Shown: piece by piece, positions 48,886 to 59,826 of the stretch | Layout of the letters: each line of letters starts with the position of its first letter | Position numbering within the stretch: position 1 is the first letter of the stretch | Assembly: GCA_963978905.1 (NCBI GenBank) | Contig: OZ022259.1 | Coordinates: 2,356,001 to 2,420,000 of the forward strand | Source: Trichostrongylus colubriformis | Taxonomy: Eukaryota; Nematoda; Chromadorea; Rhabditida; Trichostrongylidae | Length of the DNA: 64,000 nucleotides | Direction of reading: 5' to 3' | Notes under the pieces: model-generated | Told to the model about the DNA's origin: nothing | What the model saw: only the letters and a program-made list of their open reading frames with translations | Database searches by the model: none | Position numbers and translations under genes: made by a program

Positions 48886-50467
48886 ATTGGAAACTTTACG
48901 AGTGACGCAATTCGCATGGCATATGGCCCTATTCGGGTGTTCTGTCGCACACTCACGCACACTACCATTTACCCCGCCCATTCTAGCGCATATGTTCGTT
49001 TGAGTCTTAGAAGGAAGGATGTCAACCTCAAGTAAAAATTAGGTTAAAATAACCTCAGCCTTCCTCTCACTAGCATCTCCAGCTGTTTCAAGAAAAGCAA
49101 AAGCTGCTTCGGTAAACAAGTGGTGAAGAGGCTCTTGAAAATGACACTTATGAATACATATTGATATAGTGCGCACTAAAAGTGCACAGTGGATCATGTG
49201 GATTATATGAAGGTCATGTTGATCCCGTTTAGCTGTTTATTTACTAGTTAACTCGTCTATTTGTTCAGATACGTCACATACGCGAATGACAAAATCAAGT
49301 AGCTCTATCCGGATGAAAAATGAGCGGAAATCCCAAAAATACCGGAAAAAAGAATGCGACTGTATCGTGTAAAGGTGTAGGGAATAAAGCGAAGGATGGA
49401 ATTGGACGAAAGTGGTGCACGAATTGAAGCGGGCAAGGTGGAAGGGGGGTTCTATCCTGAGGGGGGATGGAGATTGTGTGGGCACGCCATTTCAGAAAAT
49501 TTTTGTACATGGAGACACGGAAAAGACACTTCAATTATGTTAAGACATATACATAAATATTCAACGTTCAATAAGTTGAACACGTGATGCATAGGTTGCT
49601 GCATTTTACAAGATGTCCCCCCACCTACACCCCCCTCCCCCCTCCCCTTAGTCATTCGGAGCACTTGTGGAGAATGATTACGGAGTTTCAATTGATATTG
49701 CCTTCAAAAACACCAATATGTATTTAGTATCGATGAAAATTGGAATCAGGGTCAGGGCGGATCGCCCACATTGATCTCAATGCCCCCAACTGATGACTAA
49801 GGAAAATCTATCGTCGGGAATAGTGGCGATCTCATTGAATTTGGGATGATAGCTACAGAAATACTCGATAGAAAGGAAGCACACATAGCAGCACTGAAAT
49901 ATGAACTCTAAGCTGTAGTTTTGATATTTAGCCGCCGGGGATCCCCTCCAGCCCTTGTGACATCAATCAATATTACTGCATTTCTACACCCGTCTCAAAC
50001 AACCCGTGATCGAAACAGCCTCTCCGGTCACATAAAACATGTGCTCATAGGTTTCCGATGGGTTTTTTTAAAATTGGGAAATAGGCCTTCAGAACATGGA
50101 AGGACTTCCCTCCCTAATTTATCTCGACGATATGGACAACTCACTCACCCACATCCTTTCCGGCATGACCGATGTTAATTGTGCACCTACAAACTTTTTT
50201 TTTTTACAAAAGATAGTTGTTGACCATATTACCATTACTTAGTATAAATGAATTAGATATAAGTTATCGACCGGCGACTTTGGTAAAGACCATCCGTCCG
50301 CCTTCAAAATTGCAAAAACTTGATTGCTGAGGTTTCTTTGACAAGTTCCCCCTCCCCTCCGCCCCCTGCCCCTGTTATACAACTCCTGGAGGATTCCTTA
50401 GTCTCGGCTTGCGTGTTCTGAGCCATCATCACAAGCTTCGAAATCCTTCAAAGAACCACAGCCTTCG

Positions 50468-50640
50468 CTAGGCTGTCATACTTCCCGGTGCCAGTGACAG
50501 GGTGTGGCTGCTATCTCTGCATCTCTGCCTGTGTCGCTCTATCTTGTTGCCTGCGTCGTCTTTGCACCTCTCCCAATCCGCTCTGCCTTTCTGCCTGTGA
50601 ACGCAGCCATGCCGTGCCGGCGCAAAGTATGAACGCAACC
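50468..50640. mobile_element. Diverged MITE of the GGCCGCGTTCATACT family
   Basis: It has ends AGGCTGTCATACTTCCCGG and AAAGTATGAACGCAACC with the usual CTGCATCTCTGCCTGTG interior. Confidence 0.6.
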
Positions 50641-51454
50641 GAGTTATGCACTTATGGATTGAGACAATCGAGGAATGACATATTGCACGATTTTCCGGGT
50701 GTATAACGTTGGGTCCGAATTTCGCGAGGCAGCACGTATGATTGCATACATCGTCCTCTCATTATTTTTACTGTTCTTGTGCTTTGATTACACGAAGGAC
50801 TTCACAACATTAACCCATAGCTCGATATCCCAACCGCCAGCAGCAACTCGCGTTGGAAGCGTCGCGTGCGTGGCGCATCGCATTGCAGAATCTTGACCTT
50901 ACGACGTACACCTCGAATTTCCAATTCTTCCAATCGATACGTACCCAATCCTTCGATAGGTTCCACTCTTCGCAACTTCTATAAATAAAGTTGTGCGCAT
51001 CATCTGAGGGCTTGATGAGGATTATGCTACCCGTGCCCATAAATCAGCGCAAAATCCGGCAGCTTGAGGATAGGAAGCACTATCGCGCGAATATCACCTA
51101 GGCACCATAGCACTGCAGAGATATCACAAACAAACCAGAGCAATCAAGTGCTGCACTGATGAACACGAGACCAGAGGAGGGGGGAAACAAATTGGATTTT
51201 GAACTGTATCATGCTTTACATGATAACAGTATTGATAATCAAATCGAAAACATCATTGGTATGCATGTATGATCCTGTATGATCTTGAGGCTAACGCTGC
51301 CGTTAACTATAGCGGTTGTACTGTACATAATAATAAGTGGTCTACAGAATTCGTCCCATCCACTCGCCAGTGACTCCAATCACAACTTATCAGCTCAATC
51401 AGTTTCAATCATCAATCAGATTTTTAATCTCCATGTATTGAGATTCATTAGTAT

Positions 51455-52724
51455 TAGGTTGTCCGAAAAGTAATGAGACAAATGTCGTAGTGCAGTGATT
51501 CGTCGGTAACTTTATTACAAATCAATATCATTTACCATAATATTCGCCATTGTGTTCCTTCACATACTGCCATCTTTGCGGCAGAGATCTGATTCCATTA
51601 GCAAAGAACTCCGGAGGCTTCGACTTCAAGAAGTTGTTGACAGCTAATTCGACGTCCTCCCGATTGGTGAATTTTTTTCCAGCAAAAGAGGATTGAAGAG
51701 AACGAAATATGTGGAAGTCTGATGGAGCGAGATCTGGTGAGTACGGTGGATGGGGTACAAGTTTGATCTCCAGCTCTCTCAGCTTACTCTGAGTCCTTTT
51801 CGACGTGTGTGGCCTGGCGTTATCCAGGAGGAGTAGGATTTTGCCTCTCCCACGACGGCGACTACGCAGAATTTCAGCTACTCTTTCCAGCTGAGTACAG
51901 AATCTTTCAGAGTCGACCATAGAACCAGTTGGAACCAGTTCCCAAAACACCGAGCCTTTAATATCCCACCAGAATGAGAGCAACTCCTTCTTGTCATGAT
52001 CGGGATGTTTCGGCTGTGGTTTCGGCAATTCATCGAAGTCGACCCAATGTTTTCGGCGCACCGTGTTATCGTAGACACAATACTTCTCATCCATGGTAAC
52101 GATGGAGTCGATCCAGGAAAGCGTGCGATGACGGCTGAGCAGAGAAGTGCACACTTCAACACGCTTCTTCTTGTCGTGAGGGCTGAGAGCGTGCGGAAGA
52201 ACCCGAGGCAACTTTGCCACTTTACCTGACGCACGAAGAACATCGTGTACCGTGGATTTAGGAGCACCCGAGGAGGTGGCAAGCTCGCGCACTGTAACGT
52301 TAGGTCGTTCCTCACAGATGGCAAGTATGAGCTGTTTCTTTCGCGTCAGTGGACGTCCTGAACGACTACAGTCTTCGAGATATTTCCCACCTTTGTCGAA
52401 CTTGCCGTACCATCTGAAGCACGTCGCTCGAGAAGGTGCTTGATTCTTCATTTCTTCCAGCAAAAACCGATGGGCCTCATCCGCGGATTTACCTGAACGA
52501 TAGTGTAGAAGGAGAGCTGCCCGATACAGCTTTTTTTTCTCATCCATCTTTGGCACGTTTGTGAAAGATGAAAACAGTATGGACCATATGCCCTTGGTGG
52601 CATATATGTAGTGGACTTGAAACACTAAATTCCAGAATTTTGTCCTCTCACGACTTCGACGTCCAAAAATACTTAATGTTGAATCTCACCACTGCATTTG
52701 TCTCATTACTTTTCGGACAACCTA
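51455..52724 (-). mobile_element. Full-length mariner element with intact transposase
   Basis: Terminal inverted repeats TAGGTTGTCCGAAAAGTAAT... at both ends, inside TA dinucleotides, enclose one unbroken transposase frame. The total is about 1270 bp, as usual for mariner. It sits between the F-box gene and the (GACA)n region. The end match looks near perfect over about 30 bases, which implies a recent insertion. Confidence 0.92.
51528..52547 (-). CDS. Mariner transposase (intact, 339 aa)
   Basis: The enzyme cuts and pastes the element at TA sites in the nucleus. The frame is open from MDEKKKLYRAALLLHYRSG to the stop. An upstream in-frame ATG at 52625 exists, but MDEKKK at 52547 matches the usual start and length (about 340-350 aa). 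The N-terminal part has two helix-turn-helix regions (SRATCFRWYGKF and SAP/KSTVHDVLR). The catalytic D,D34D triad is complete: TMDEKY, LLLDNARPH and PYSPDLAPSDFH. The WVDFDELPKPQPKHPDHDKK stretch before the catalytic core is typical. The lack of any stop or frameshift contrasts with the other mariners here. Confidence 0.92.
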   Translation of the reverse strand: MDEKKKLYRAALLLHYRSGKSADEAHRFLLEEMKNQAPSRATCFRWYGKFDKGGKYLEDCSRSGRPLTRKKQLILAICEERPNVTVRELATSSGAPKSTVHDVLRASGKVAKLPRVLPHALSPHDKKKRVEVCTSLLSRHRTLSWIDSIVTMDEKYCVYDNTVRRKHWVDFDELPKPQPKHPDHDKKELLSFWWDIKGSVFWELVPTGSMVDSERFCTQLERVAEILRSRRRGRGKILLLLDNARPHTSKRTQSKLRELEIKLVPHPPYSPDLAPSDFHIFRSLQSSFAGKKFTNREDVELAVNNFLKSKPPEFFANGIRSLPQRWQYVKEHNGEYYGK

Positions 52725-53519
52725 ATATAATAATTAAAAGCCAAAAGATTCGTACAGATAACTAAACTCATAAATCCAGAGGAAAAAATAAAATACAATC
52801 TGAAATTAGCTTATCGTGGGGTTCACCACTAAAGTTTCGTGTTAAAGGTAGTGATAGGGGCGATCCGAGCCAAATATGGAATGAACAACAAATATGAAGG
52901 TTGAGGTGTTTGGTAGAACGAAAGGAGAAAAAAAAGGAATGAAACGGTCACAAACTCGATAGATAATACCCCTTTCCGCGGTTTATTAATAATATGTGGT
53001 ATACAGGGTTTCATCCTATCCACTTGCCAGTGGCTCCAATCACAACTTATCAGCCATAATCATTTTCAATCACTTCACCCTTGGAGGCCGTGATAGGGGC
53101 GGGTGGGACCGGAATAAAACAAACGGCACTTGTTGAAGAAGATGGCTCCTAGGAAGCCTAGGGGCGCTCTTCCATATCGGAAACTTCGCCACATGTGGTC
53201 TACTTAGATCCATAGCTTTCATATGCGTAACCCAGTTTAGCAGTTCTCATTACCCATACTACCCGTATCACTGTCTTCAAGGTCCCTGCCCCCCCCCCCC
53301 CCCCTCTTTGTGAAAACCTATGAGTTTCAACGCTCCAGGCTAAACGCGAACAGCGAAAAGAATTTAGCAGGTTATGCCTTATGACGCTACTTATCAAGTC
53401 TTATCAGCTGTTATCCATTTGCAGTAATCACCTATCTCCAAAATGTCTCCATGCCAACCCTTATAAACTTGTAAAGTTCAGGGTGTCATCATAGCTCTGA
53501 AGTGACACATAAATTTCGG

Positions 53520-53524
53520 GACAA

Positions 53525-53618
<94 letters not shown>

Positions 53619-53672
53619 CGACAGACAGACAGACAGACAAACTGACTGACTGACTGACGGACTGACTGACTG
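53520..53672 (+). repeat. (GACA)n microsatellite
   Basis: About 150 bp of GACA/GACT tetranucleotides with occasional CAAACAGA variants. Confidence 0.9.
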
Positions 53673-53673
53673 A

Positions 53674-53789
53674 CATTATAATAACTGGATAGAGCCATAT
53701 TGGAATTTGCTCGATTATGAGGATTGGTTGAATGGAAGGGAATCAAACTGCGGATCTCAAATGCATAAACAGTTCCGAATATCTTTACT
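53674..53789 (+). repeat. Direct repeat copy 1 (about 116 bp)
   Basis: It starts CATTATAATAACTGGATAGA and ends CCGAATATCTTTACTGA. It repeats at 54235-54354 with four substitutions seen. Confidence 0.9.
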
Positions 53790-53952
53790 GACGACAACAG
53801 ATAGACGGACACAAAGACAGACAGAAAGACAGACAGACTGACTGACTGACTAACTGGCAGACAGACAGATAGACACATGGACAGATATACTTAGCGGATT
53901 ACAGTATATAGTAAGATCTTGATCACAACCATCGCGCTTGATTTTGGAGCCG

Positions 53953-54132
53953 ATGTCAAAGCGATCTTGTTTATTTTTGATTTTTGTTACCTGCATTGGT
54001 GCCTATGCTAAAAATGCCTATTATGTTCATAGTCACTGTACTGAGACATCCTTACATGGAAGTTTTAACGTAATTTGTGCAAATGTTACCGGGCGTGTCG
54101 CGGAAAGCGTCGGGTGCCGCATCAATGATTAG
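53953..54132 (+). CDS. Possible small secreted peptide (59 aa) or first exon
   Basis: An ATG-started frame encodes a short basic start followed by a hydrophobic run (CLFLIFVTCIGAYA), which looks like a cleavable signal peptide. About 40 residues with three cysteines (HCTE, VICA, GCRI) and an N-glycosylation-type NVT follow, then a stop. An alternative is that only the first part is exon, with a donor at FN|GTAATTTG, spliced to a downstream frame (HYNDWIEPY...) that begins within the 54235 repeat copy. It lies between two direct repeats of about 118 bp. No family recognised. Confidence 0.35.
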   Translation: MSKRSCLFLIFVTCIGAYAKNAYYVHSHCTETSLHGSFNVICANVTGRVAESVGCRIND

Positions 54133-54234
54133 CGCCCGAATAACCCTGCACGTGATTTTTCGGCGAAAATTTTATTCTTGACTGAATACAATTTTTGTCA
54201 AAAATTTATCTCAAGGGTTATGTGGTGCTTTCTG

Positions 54235-54354
54235 GCATTATAATGACTGGATAGAGCCATATCGGAATTTGCTCGATTATGAGGATTGGTTGAATGGAAG
54301 GGAATCAAACAGCGGATCTCAGATGCATAAACAGTTCCGAATATCTTTACTGAG
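54235..54354 (+). repeat. Direct repeat copy 2
   Basis: It starts CATTATAATGACTGGATAGA. Both copies keep an open frame (WIEPY, NLLDYEDWLNGRESN, MHKQFRISLL). Confidence 0.9.
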
Positions 54355-55379
54355 CAAATAGTGCCGCCGATACCCTCGCAATAAAAACTTATAAAACTTT
54401 GCGGGAGATGTAAACATATCTACAAAGCTTCATATATTGATGCTAAACATCAAGGTATCCATCTAGAAATCGCTGATATATACATGGAGAAATGAGAATT
54501 CGGCGGAAGAAGATGGAAATCATTACAAGGTGGGAATACCGTCATCGCTCGTTGAATAGGCGTCGGCAACTGAATGACGTGCGACTACGAGCTTGGTTCA
54601 AATAAAAGCTCGCTCTCAAACGGCGACAAGTGTGTAGCAAACAGAAATCATAGTGATTGAGATACCCAGATACTCCACAGCACCGCTATGAGTCCAACCG
54701 CCCTACCCCCCAGTGAATTCCCGTTTATTCCTGGTCCCTGTGGAATCAGTGATGGGGAAATGAAGCATCCCGAAAAGTAAAAGGAGTCCTCACATCAGAT
54801 GTTTGGCTTATCAAAGGCACTTAAAGGAATCCTCCACGAAATTCCATGATTTTAAGTTATCTTAAAATTACTCTATTGAATACGTAGATGAACGGAAACG
54901 CAAAAGAGGCGAGAAGCCTCTTTTATTTCGACGTAGAAATCGAAAAACTGAAAAGGGGCGACTTGTTTGAATTCCCGCCACAACATTTAAACAGTCATCA
55001 GCGGCCAGATCGCAATTCGAATTTTCGCGCCCAATGCTGATTTGCTACTCACTCAGCGTTCCTGACCACGTGAGGGTTGCCTCTTTGTTGCTCAGCTCCA
55101 TATTGTCCAAACCCACTCAGACGCCCCACCCCGTTGCCCGCTACATTGGTTACCCTTAGTAGGTAAAAGCAACATAATTATGTGGGTAACAGACAAACTT
55201 AAATTTCCGTAGTCGATTTCTTCAAGGCAAGGGAAGTACGGGTTGACGGATCGAAACAAAGTATTAGACTCAGGCAAACTGCCAGGTTTTCATGATAAAC
55301 AGGCGCGCCAAAAGCCAGCGTAGTAGGTAAAAGCAACCTACTACGCTGTGAAGCTTAACAGTAACCTCCCTTGCGCCCA

Positions 55380-56815
55380 CCCTCAAACGGACGTATCACC
55401 AGCCTGCGCTAGTACAAAGTATCACAGCTCCGGTTGATTCGATCGATAGAGCACTTCTTCGGTACACCAAAAAACTCGTCCACGGTTGCGTAAGCTCTCG
55501 AAAGATTCAATTAATACATCCCCGTTCTAATACACCGATGAATTCGTCTCTCATCTAGTGGCAAAAGCATGGGGCGAGGACGCCACTTCATGGGTTCTCA
55601 TATTCAATCCGAAGATATCCTCCTTAATGTTTTCATGACGATCTGATGCCTCAAAAGCTACGCAATCGAGGCTGACGATATCCCTGAACACCTCTTCATC
55701 GCGCTCCGCCCCCAAATGGACGTGTCACTCTATGCCTGCGCCTGTGAGGTATCGGAGATCCGAATACAGTGAACAGACTTAGTCCACTAGTGAACTCGTC
55801 CACCGCGTCAGCTCTCGGTTGACCCGCTCGAGACATAGCGCTGTGATAGACCGGTTAACCAGCCCATCACTCATTGTAAAAGCGTGGTATGAGTGCTGCA
55901 CTTCACGAGTTCTTAAGTCTTTCGCCGATTTTTTCCCTCGGCACCGAGCCACTCAGCATCCTCACTCCTGATTAACAAAAAAAGACGAAATACAACGGAG
56001 ACGTCTTGTGTTTGCTGCCTTCAAGTACTTGACAATACGTGACATGAGGGAAGGAAAAAATTGTTAAAAAATGCAATACGTGATATTTTCGAGACAAATG
56101 ATACCTTGAAAGCCACACAATGGTGCTGCCGGACAAGAGGATCAAGCCTTGCATTGAGGAATACTTTCAGAAAATTAAAGTAATAGATCACCTCTTCAGT
56201 CGATGCAGCATTGCTGCAGTCTCCGACGACCTCCTTCCCCGCTCGACGCTTTGGAAACTGTCGCCGCACGGCTGTTTGTGCCCATATTCGCGCCGTCTCA
56301 AAGCATGATCATCAAATGGCGGTCTTTTCGGAAATTGACGATCGGCCCGAAAATCCTCAGTGGTGCTTGGATTCTCTTTAAAGATGCGTGTGTGTCTAGG
56401 ACTTGTCGATGAGAAATTGAAAAAATCCGATACCCCTTTTTAGAATCCAAAAATACCATTCCCCGTCAAGGAATCCTGAATGGAAGCCATAGCTACCCCA
56501 TAGATGACCAGTCACACCTATTTGTAGCGCTCCGCCTCCGAACGGACGTCAGGTGCCACTATGGAAAGGTTCAACAACCCCAAGTGAACCCGTTCAATAT
56601 GACGCTATCTTATGCACTAGTAATCTCGTCCACCGCGTCAACCCTCTGGGCCGGTCCAATCGATACATCACCGCTACGATCGGCCGGTTAACTCGTCCGT
56701 CATCGCCTAATGTAGAAGTATAGTACGAAGGTACGACTTCACGGACTCTCAGTTTTTTCGGTTTTTCTTCGTCGGCTCCGGACCAATTAGCACCCTTGCA
56801 CTCGCTCTCAGGAAA
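55380..56815. repeat. Three diverged copies of a repeat of about 280 bp
   Basis: Copies at about 55380-55600, 55700-55975 and 56515-56815 share AAACGGACGTNTCAC, AACTCGTCCACCGCGTCA, a GGTTAACNNGNCCNTCA word and CTTCACGAGTTCTNA. No coding frame is conserved. Confidence 0.5.
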
Positions 56816-57189
56816 AAAAGAAAAATGATGGGACGTGTTATCATTTTTCTTTTTTTTTTTTAGGAAGCGAAGAATTTTTTTCTTTTTTATCTGTTCCTTT
56901 CAAGTGCAGCCATAATGTCGCGGATTGTTGTGTTGGGCTCAATTTGGGCTTCTCAGCACTTTAAATGACAGCAACATAATTTTTTCTTTGTTTTCAATTT
57001 ATGATCACGGTTGCTTTGAATGGCCCGCGAAAATGTTAAGCGGGCGATATCAGCTTAGCAAGAGCCACCTTTTGTTGATCATTAGTAAGTCAAACCAATC
57101 AAATCGAAGAAGGTTTACCTTAGTTAAATCAGCTCCTGCGAAAGGGTTGAAACATGAAAACCTGGAAAACTTGATGTGCACCGTTTCAG

Positions 57190-57290
57190 ATGTCAACCGC
57201 GCGCATTTAGTGCAAAGGGAAGCAACGCGGCGTCAAGATGCGATGTGCGATGCCGCGACGGCTCCCACCGTACCACAACCTTATACTTAA
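57190..57290 (+). CDS. Weak candidate terminal exon
   Basis: A GTTTCAG acceptor is followed by about 33 open codons ending in TAA, rich in Ala, Arg and Thr. The GC content is higher than the surroundings. No upstream partner exon was identified. Confidence 0.15.
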
Positions 57291-57813
57291 TTCACTTCAT
57301 GTTGGCTACTATCAGTGGCTTTCTTTGTGACATTCACCTAAGATAGACGTTATTAAGCTGAAAGTGACGCCGTTGCAACGGTCCGGGAATCGAATCTCGC
57401 GTGATTTCTAAAAAAAATCATCTTGCCAACGAAACAGTCAAACCCCATGGGGCCTTTTAACCCATACCGGACTCGCCGATAGAGCAGGATACATTGCCTA
57501 TCGTGCACAAGTCATTGTATGGGACAAAATCTCATTGAAATGCTACGCGATTGTGAATAGCAACAGAATGCCTGAAAGGGATTGAATAAAACCGTTAGGG
57601 CTATTTTTGTGTTGAATTCCCCCAAGTCACTCTTTTTGACATTCACGTTTCGTTCCAGACAAACTCCCGTGTTTCGTCACTCATTCTGAAACCATGTCTC
57701 GGAAACGCATTTCCGCCTGGGAAAGCTTTCGCTTCGCGGTTTTTTCCATTTGATATTGCCAAGCAAGCTCGAGAATTTTCACAGTAATCTGCAGTTCGAA
57801 TTGCGATTTTCAG

Positions 57814-58056
57814 GCGGTGAGAATCGTGGCGTCCAACCACCTCATAAAGGCCAGCGAGCAGAAGTATTCCCTGAGAAAACGGATTTTTCTAATAATCGCA
57901 CTCTGCAACGTTAAAAGAATAACGGCAAAATCGTTTCTGTGGCCAGAATTTCGCTGCACGCGCTGGTCCCGCAACGATTTGGAGGTGTCCCGATTCTACA
58001 GTATTAGGGTTTCTCAAGAATATCTCTTCAGGGCTATCTTTTCCATTATGGACTGA
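57814..58056 (+). CDS. Possible 3'-terminal exon, unrecognised
   Basis: A TTTTCAG acceptor is followed at once by 80 open codons ending in TGA, rich in Arg, Ile and Phe (AVRIVASNHLIKASEQKYSL at the start). No matching upstream exon was found, and a shorter open frame in another phase overlaps upstream. It could be chance. Confidence 0.22.
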   Translation, partial: AVRIVASNHLIKASEQKYSLRKRIFLIIALCNVKRITAKSFLWPEFRCTRWSRNDLEVSRFYSIRVSQEYLFRAIFSIMD

Positions 58057-58328
58057 TCAAACTAATCGAAAAAGAGGTTTACCTCTGGCTGAGACTCCAC
58101 TTAGGACCCAATCATGTGCCTTTCAATAACGCTCCCAAGTGTCGAGCAAAATAACCGCTTCGGTACGACTCCACCCTCTACAGCAACCAAATACGACCAC
58201 CCCCCTCTCCCCCCCCCCCCGTCCCCAACTTTTTTTTTGTCTCTGCAATACCAGTAACCGTTGCTGGATTGCATAGTTACAATGTTTTTTATCGCTATAC
58301 ATCCTTTCCTGAGGCAAAAAGATATCTA

Positions 58329-59390
58329 TTGGGTTGGGGAATAAATCCTTGCGGTTTTTTTCAACCCCGTTTTTCACATTGTTTCCTCCATCTTTCGACA
58401 AAGCTTATGCATGATTTCGACAGAGCTTTTTTTGCTCTATAAAATGATACTATCTGTTTTTCGGTTCCTTCGACCACCCAATATTTATGAGGTTTGGAAA
58501 TGAAGTAAGTTGAAGTCATAAATTTGGCACTTGCGCACCTCATCTTTCTCGTCTGCCATCGAGATCAAAAAATGTATGTATATATGTTTCGATAGAGCTT
58601 TTTTAGCTCTACAGAATGGCATTACTTTTTATTCAAATCGCTTACTTTTTGCTGTTTTTAAGACTCACAAATGCAGTACTCGCAAATGTGTGCATTTTCG
58701 TTATCTCCTCTTCCTCGCCTACCATCGAGATTGGAGAGAATGCGCATATATGCATTCGATAGAGCTTTTTTTGCTCCACAAGATGATACCACTCTTCTTT
58801 TGTATCCTCTCATATTTTACCATCTAGAAATAAGTTTCCACCTGTTTTTCAAATGAAAATTGCGTAATGAAAATGAATTTTTCTGACATAGTGTTTTATA
58901 TGGTTCGATAGAGCTCTTTTCGCTCTACAAGATAGTGTTCACGGTTTTTGTAAGAATTAATTTTTTCCATTTTTTAGATTATTTAAAAGTCGACGAAATC
59001 GAGCATTTTCAATTAGTTGTGTCAAAAATGCTCGATTTCGTCGACTTTTAAATGATCTAAAAAAATGGAAAAAATTAATTCTAACAAAAACCGTGAACAC
59101 TATCTTGTAGAGCGAAAAGAGCTCTATCGAACCATATATACATACATTTTTTGATCTCGATGGCAGACGAGAAAGATGAGGTGCGCAAGGGCCAAATTTT
59201 TGACTTCAACTTACTTCATTTCCAAACCTCATAAATATTGGGTATTCGAAGGAATCGAAAAACAGATAGTATAATTTCATAGAGCAAAAAAAGCTCTATC
59301 GAAATAATGCATAAGCTTTGTCGAAAGATGGAGGGAACAATGTGAAAAACGGGGTTGAAAAAAACCGCAAGGACTTATTCCCCAACCCAA
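58329..59390. mobile_element. Foldback DNA element with hairpin modules
   Basis: TA-flanked ends (TTGGGTTGGGGAATAA) begin an inverted repeat of about 260 bp that is roughly 95 percent identical by eye. The centre (about 58895-59130) is a second long inverted repeat meeting near 59018. The left arm holds four copies of a short hairpin (CGATAGAGC-T6-7-GCTCTAC) at about 58418, 58590, 58757 and 58906. The right arm holds two, at about 59107 and 59278. There is no open frame longer than 100 codons. It probably moves with a Tc1/mariner-type transposase supplied elsewhere. Confidence 0.75.
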
Positions 59391-59826
59391 TATTTCACAT
59401 TGTGTCACATGGATTTGCGGTGAAATACCTTTTGCTCCTCATCTGCTTATTGAAAAATTAGATTTTAGTGCTTATCGCTGACTACGGAATGACCCCCCAC
59501 CCTCATATCCGGTCCAATACGACAACGTTGTCGAGGAACCCTCGACTCTCGGTGTACCCTGCGCTGGGATGCCTCAAGGTTTATTATTACGCGCCTTTTC
59601 ATAACTTGATCGCCTTGTGGAGCGGAGGTGGTGTAGGGACAGGTGTCGTGTACTCCTACTCGCACGATACGAGGATCAATCCCCACATCAATGTCCATGG
59701 ATAGCTGATTTGGGATCTGGTATCGTCTGAAAAGATGAAAGCTCTGAATCGTACATATGGCTGATCCCGCAAGTCATTATATAGGCCATCTCATTCATCT
59801 GCCGCCACGATTCTGCATACAACTAT

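Larger units (their letters stand above)
53025..53910. repeat. Same repeat with a long (GACA)n tract
   Basis: Degenerate 150-bp units (CTTATCAAGTCTTATCAGC) lead into (GACA)n at 53520-53672 and more at 53800-53880. The tail TACTTAGCGGATTACAGTAT matches the other copies. Confidence 0.6.

Noticed and set aside
53461..53878. Open frames encoding SVCLSVCL repeats
   Set aside because: They are translations of the (GACA)n tract.
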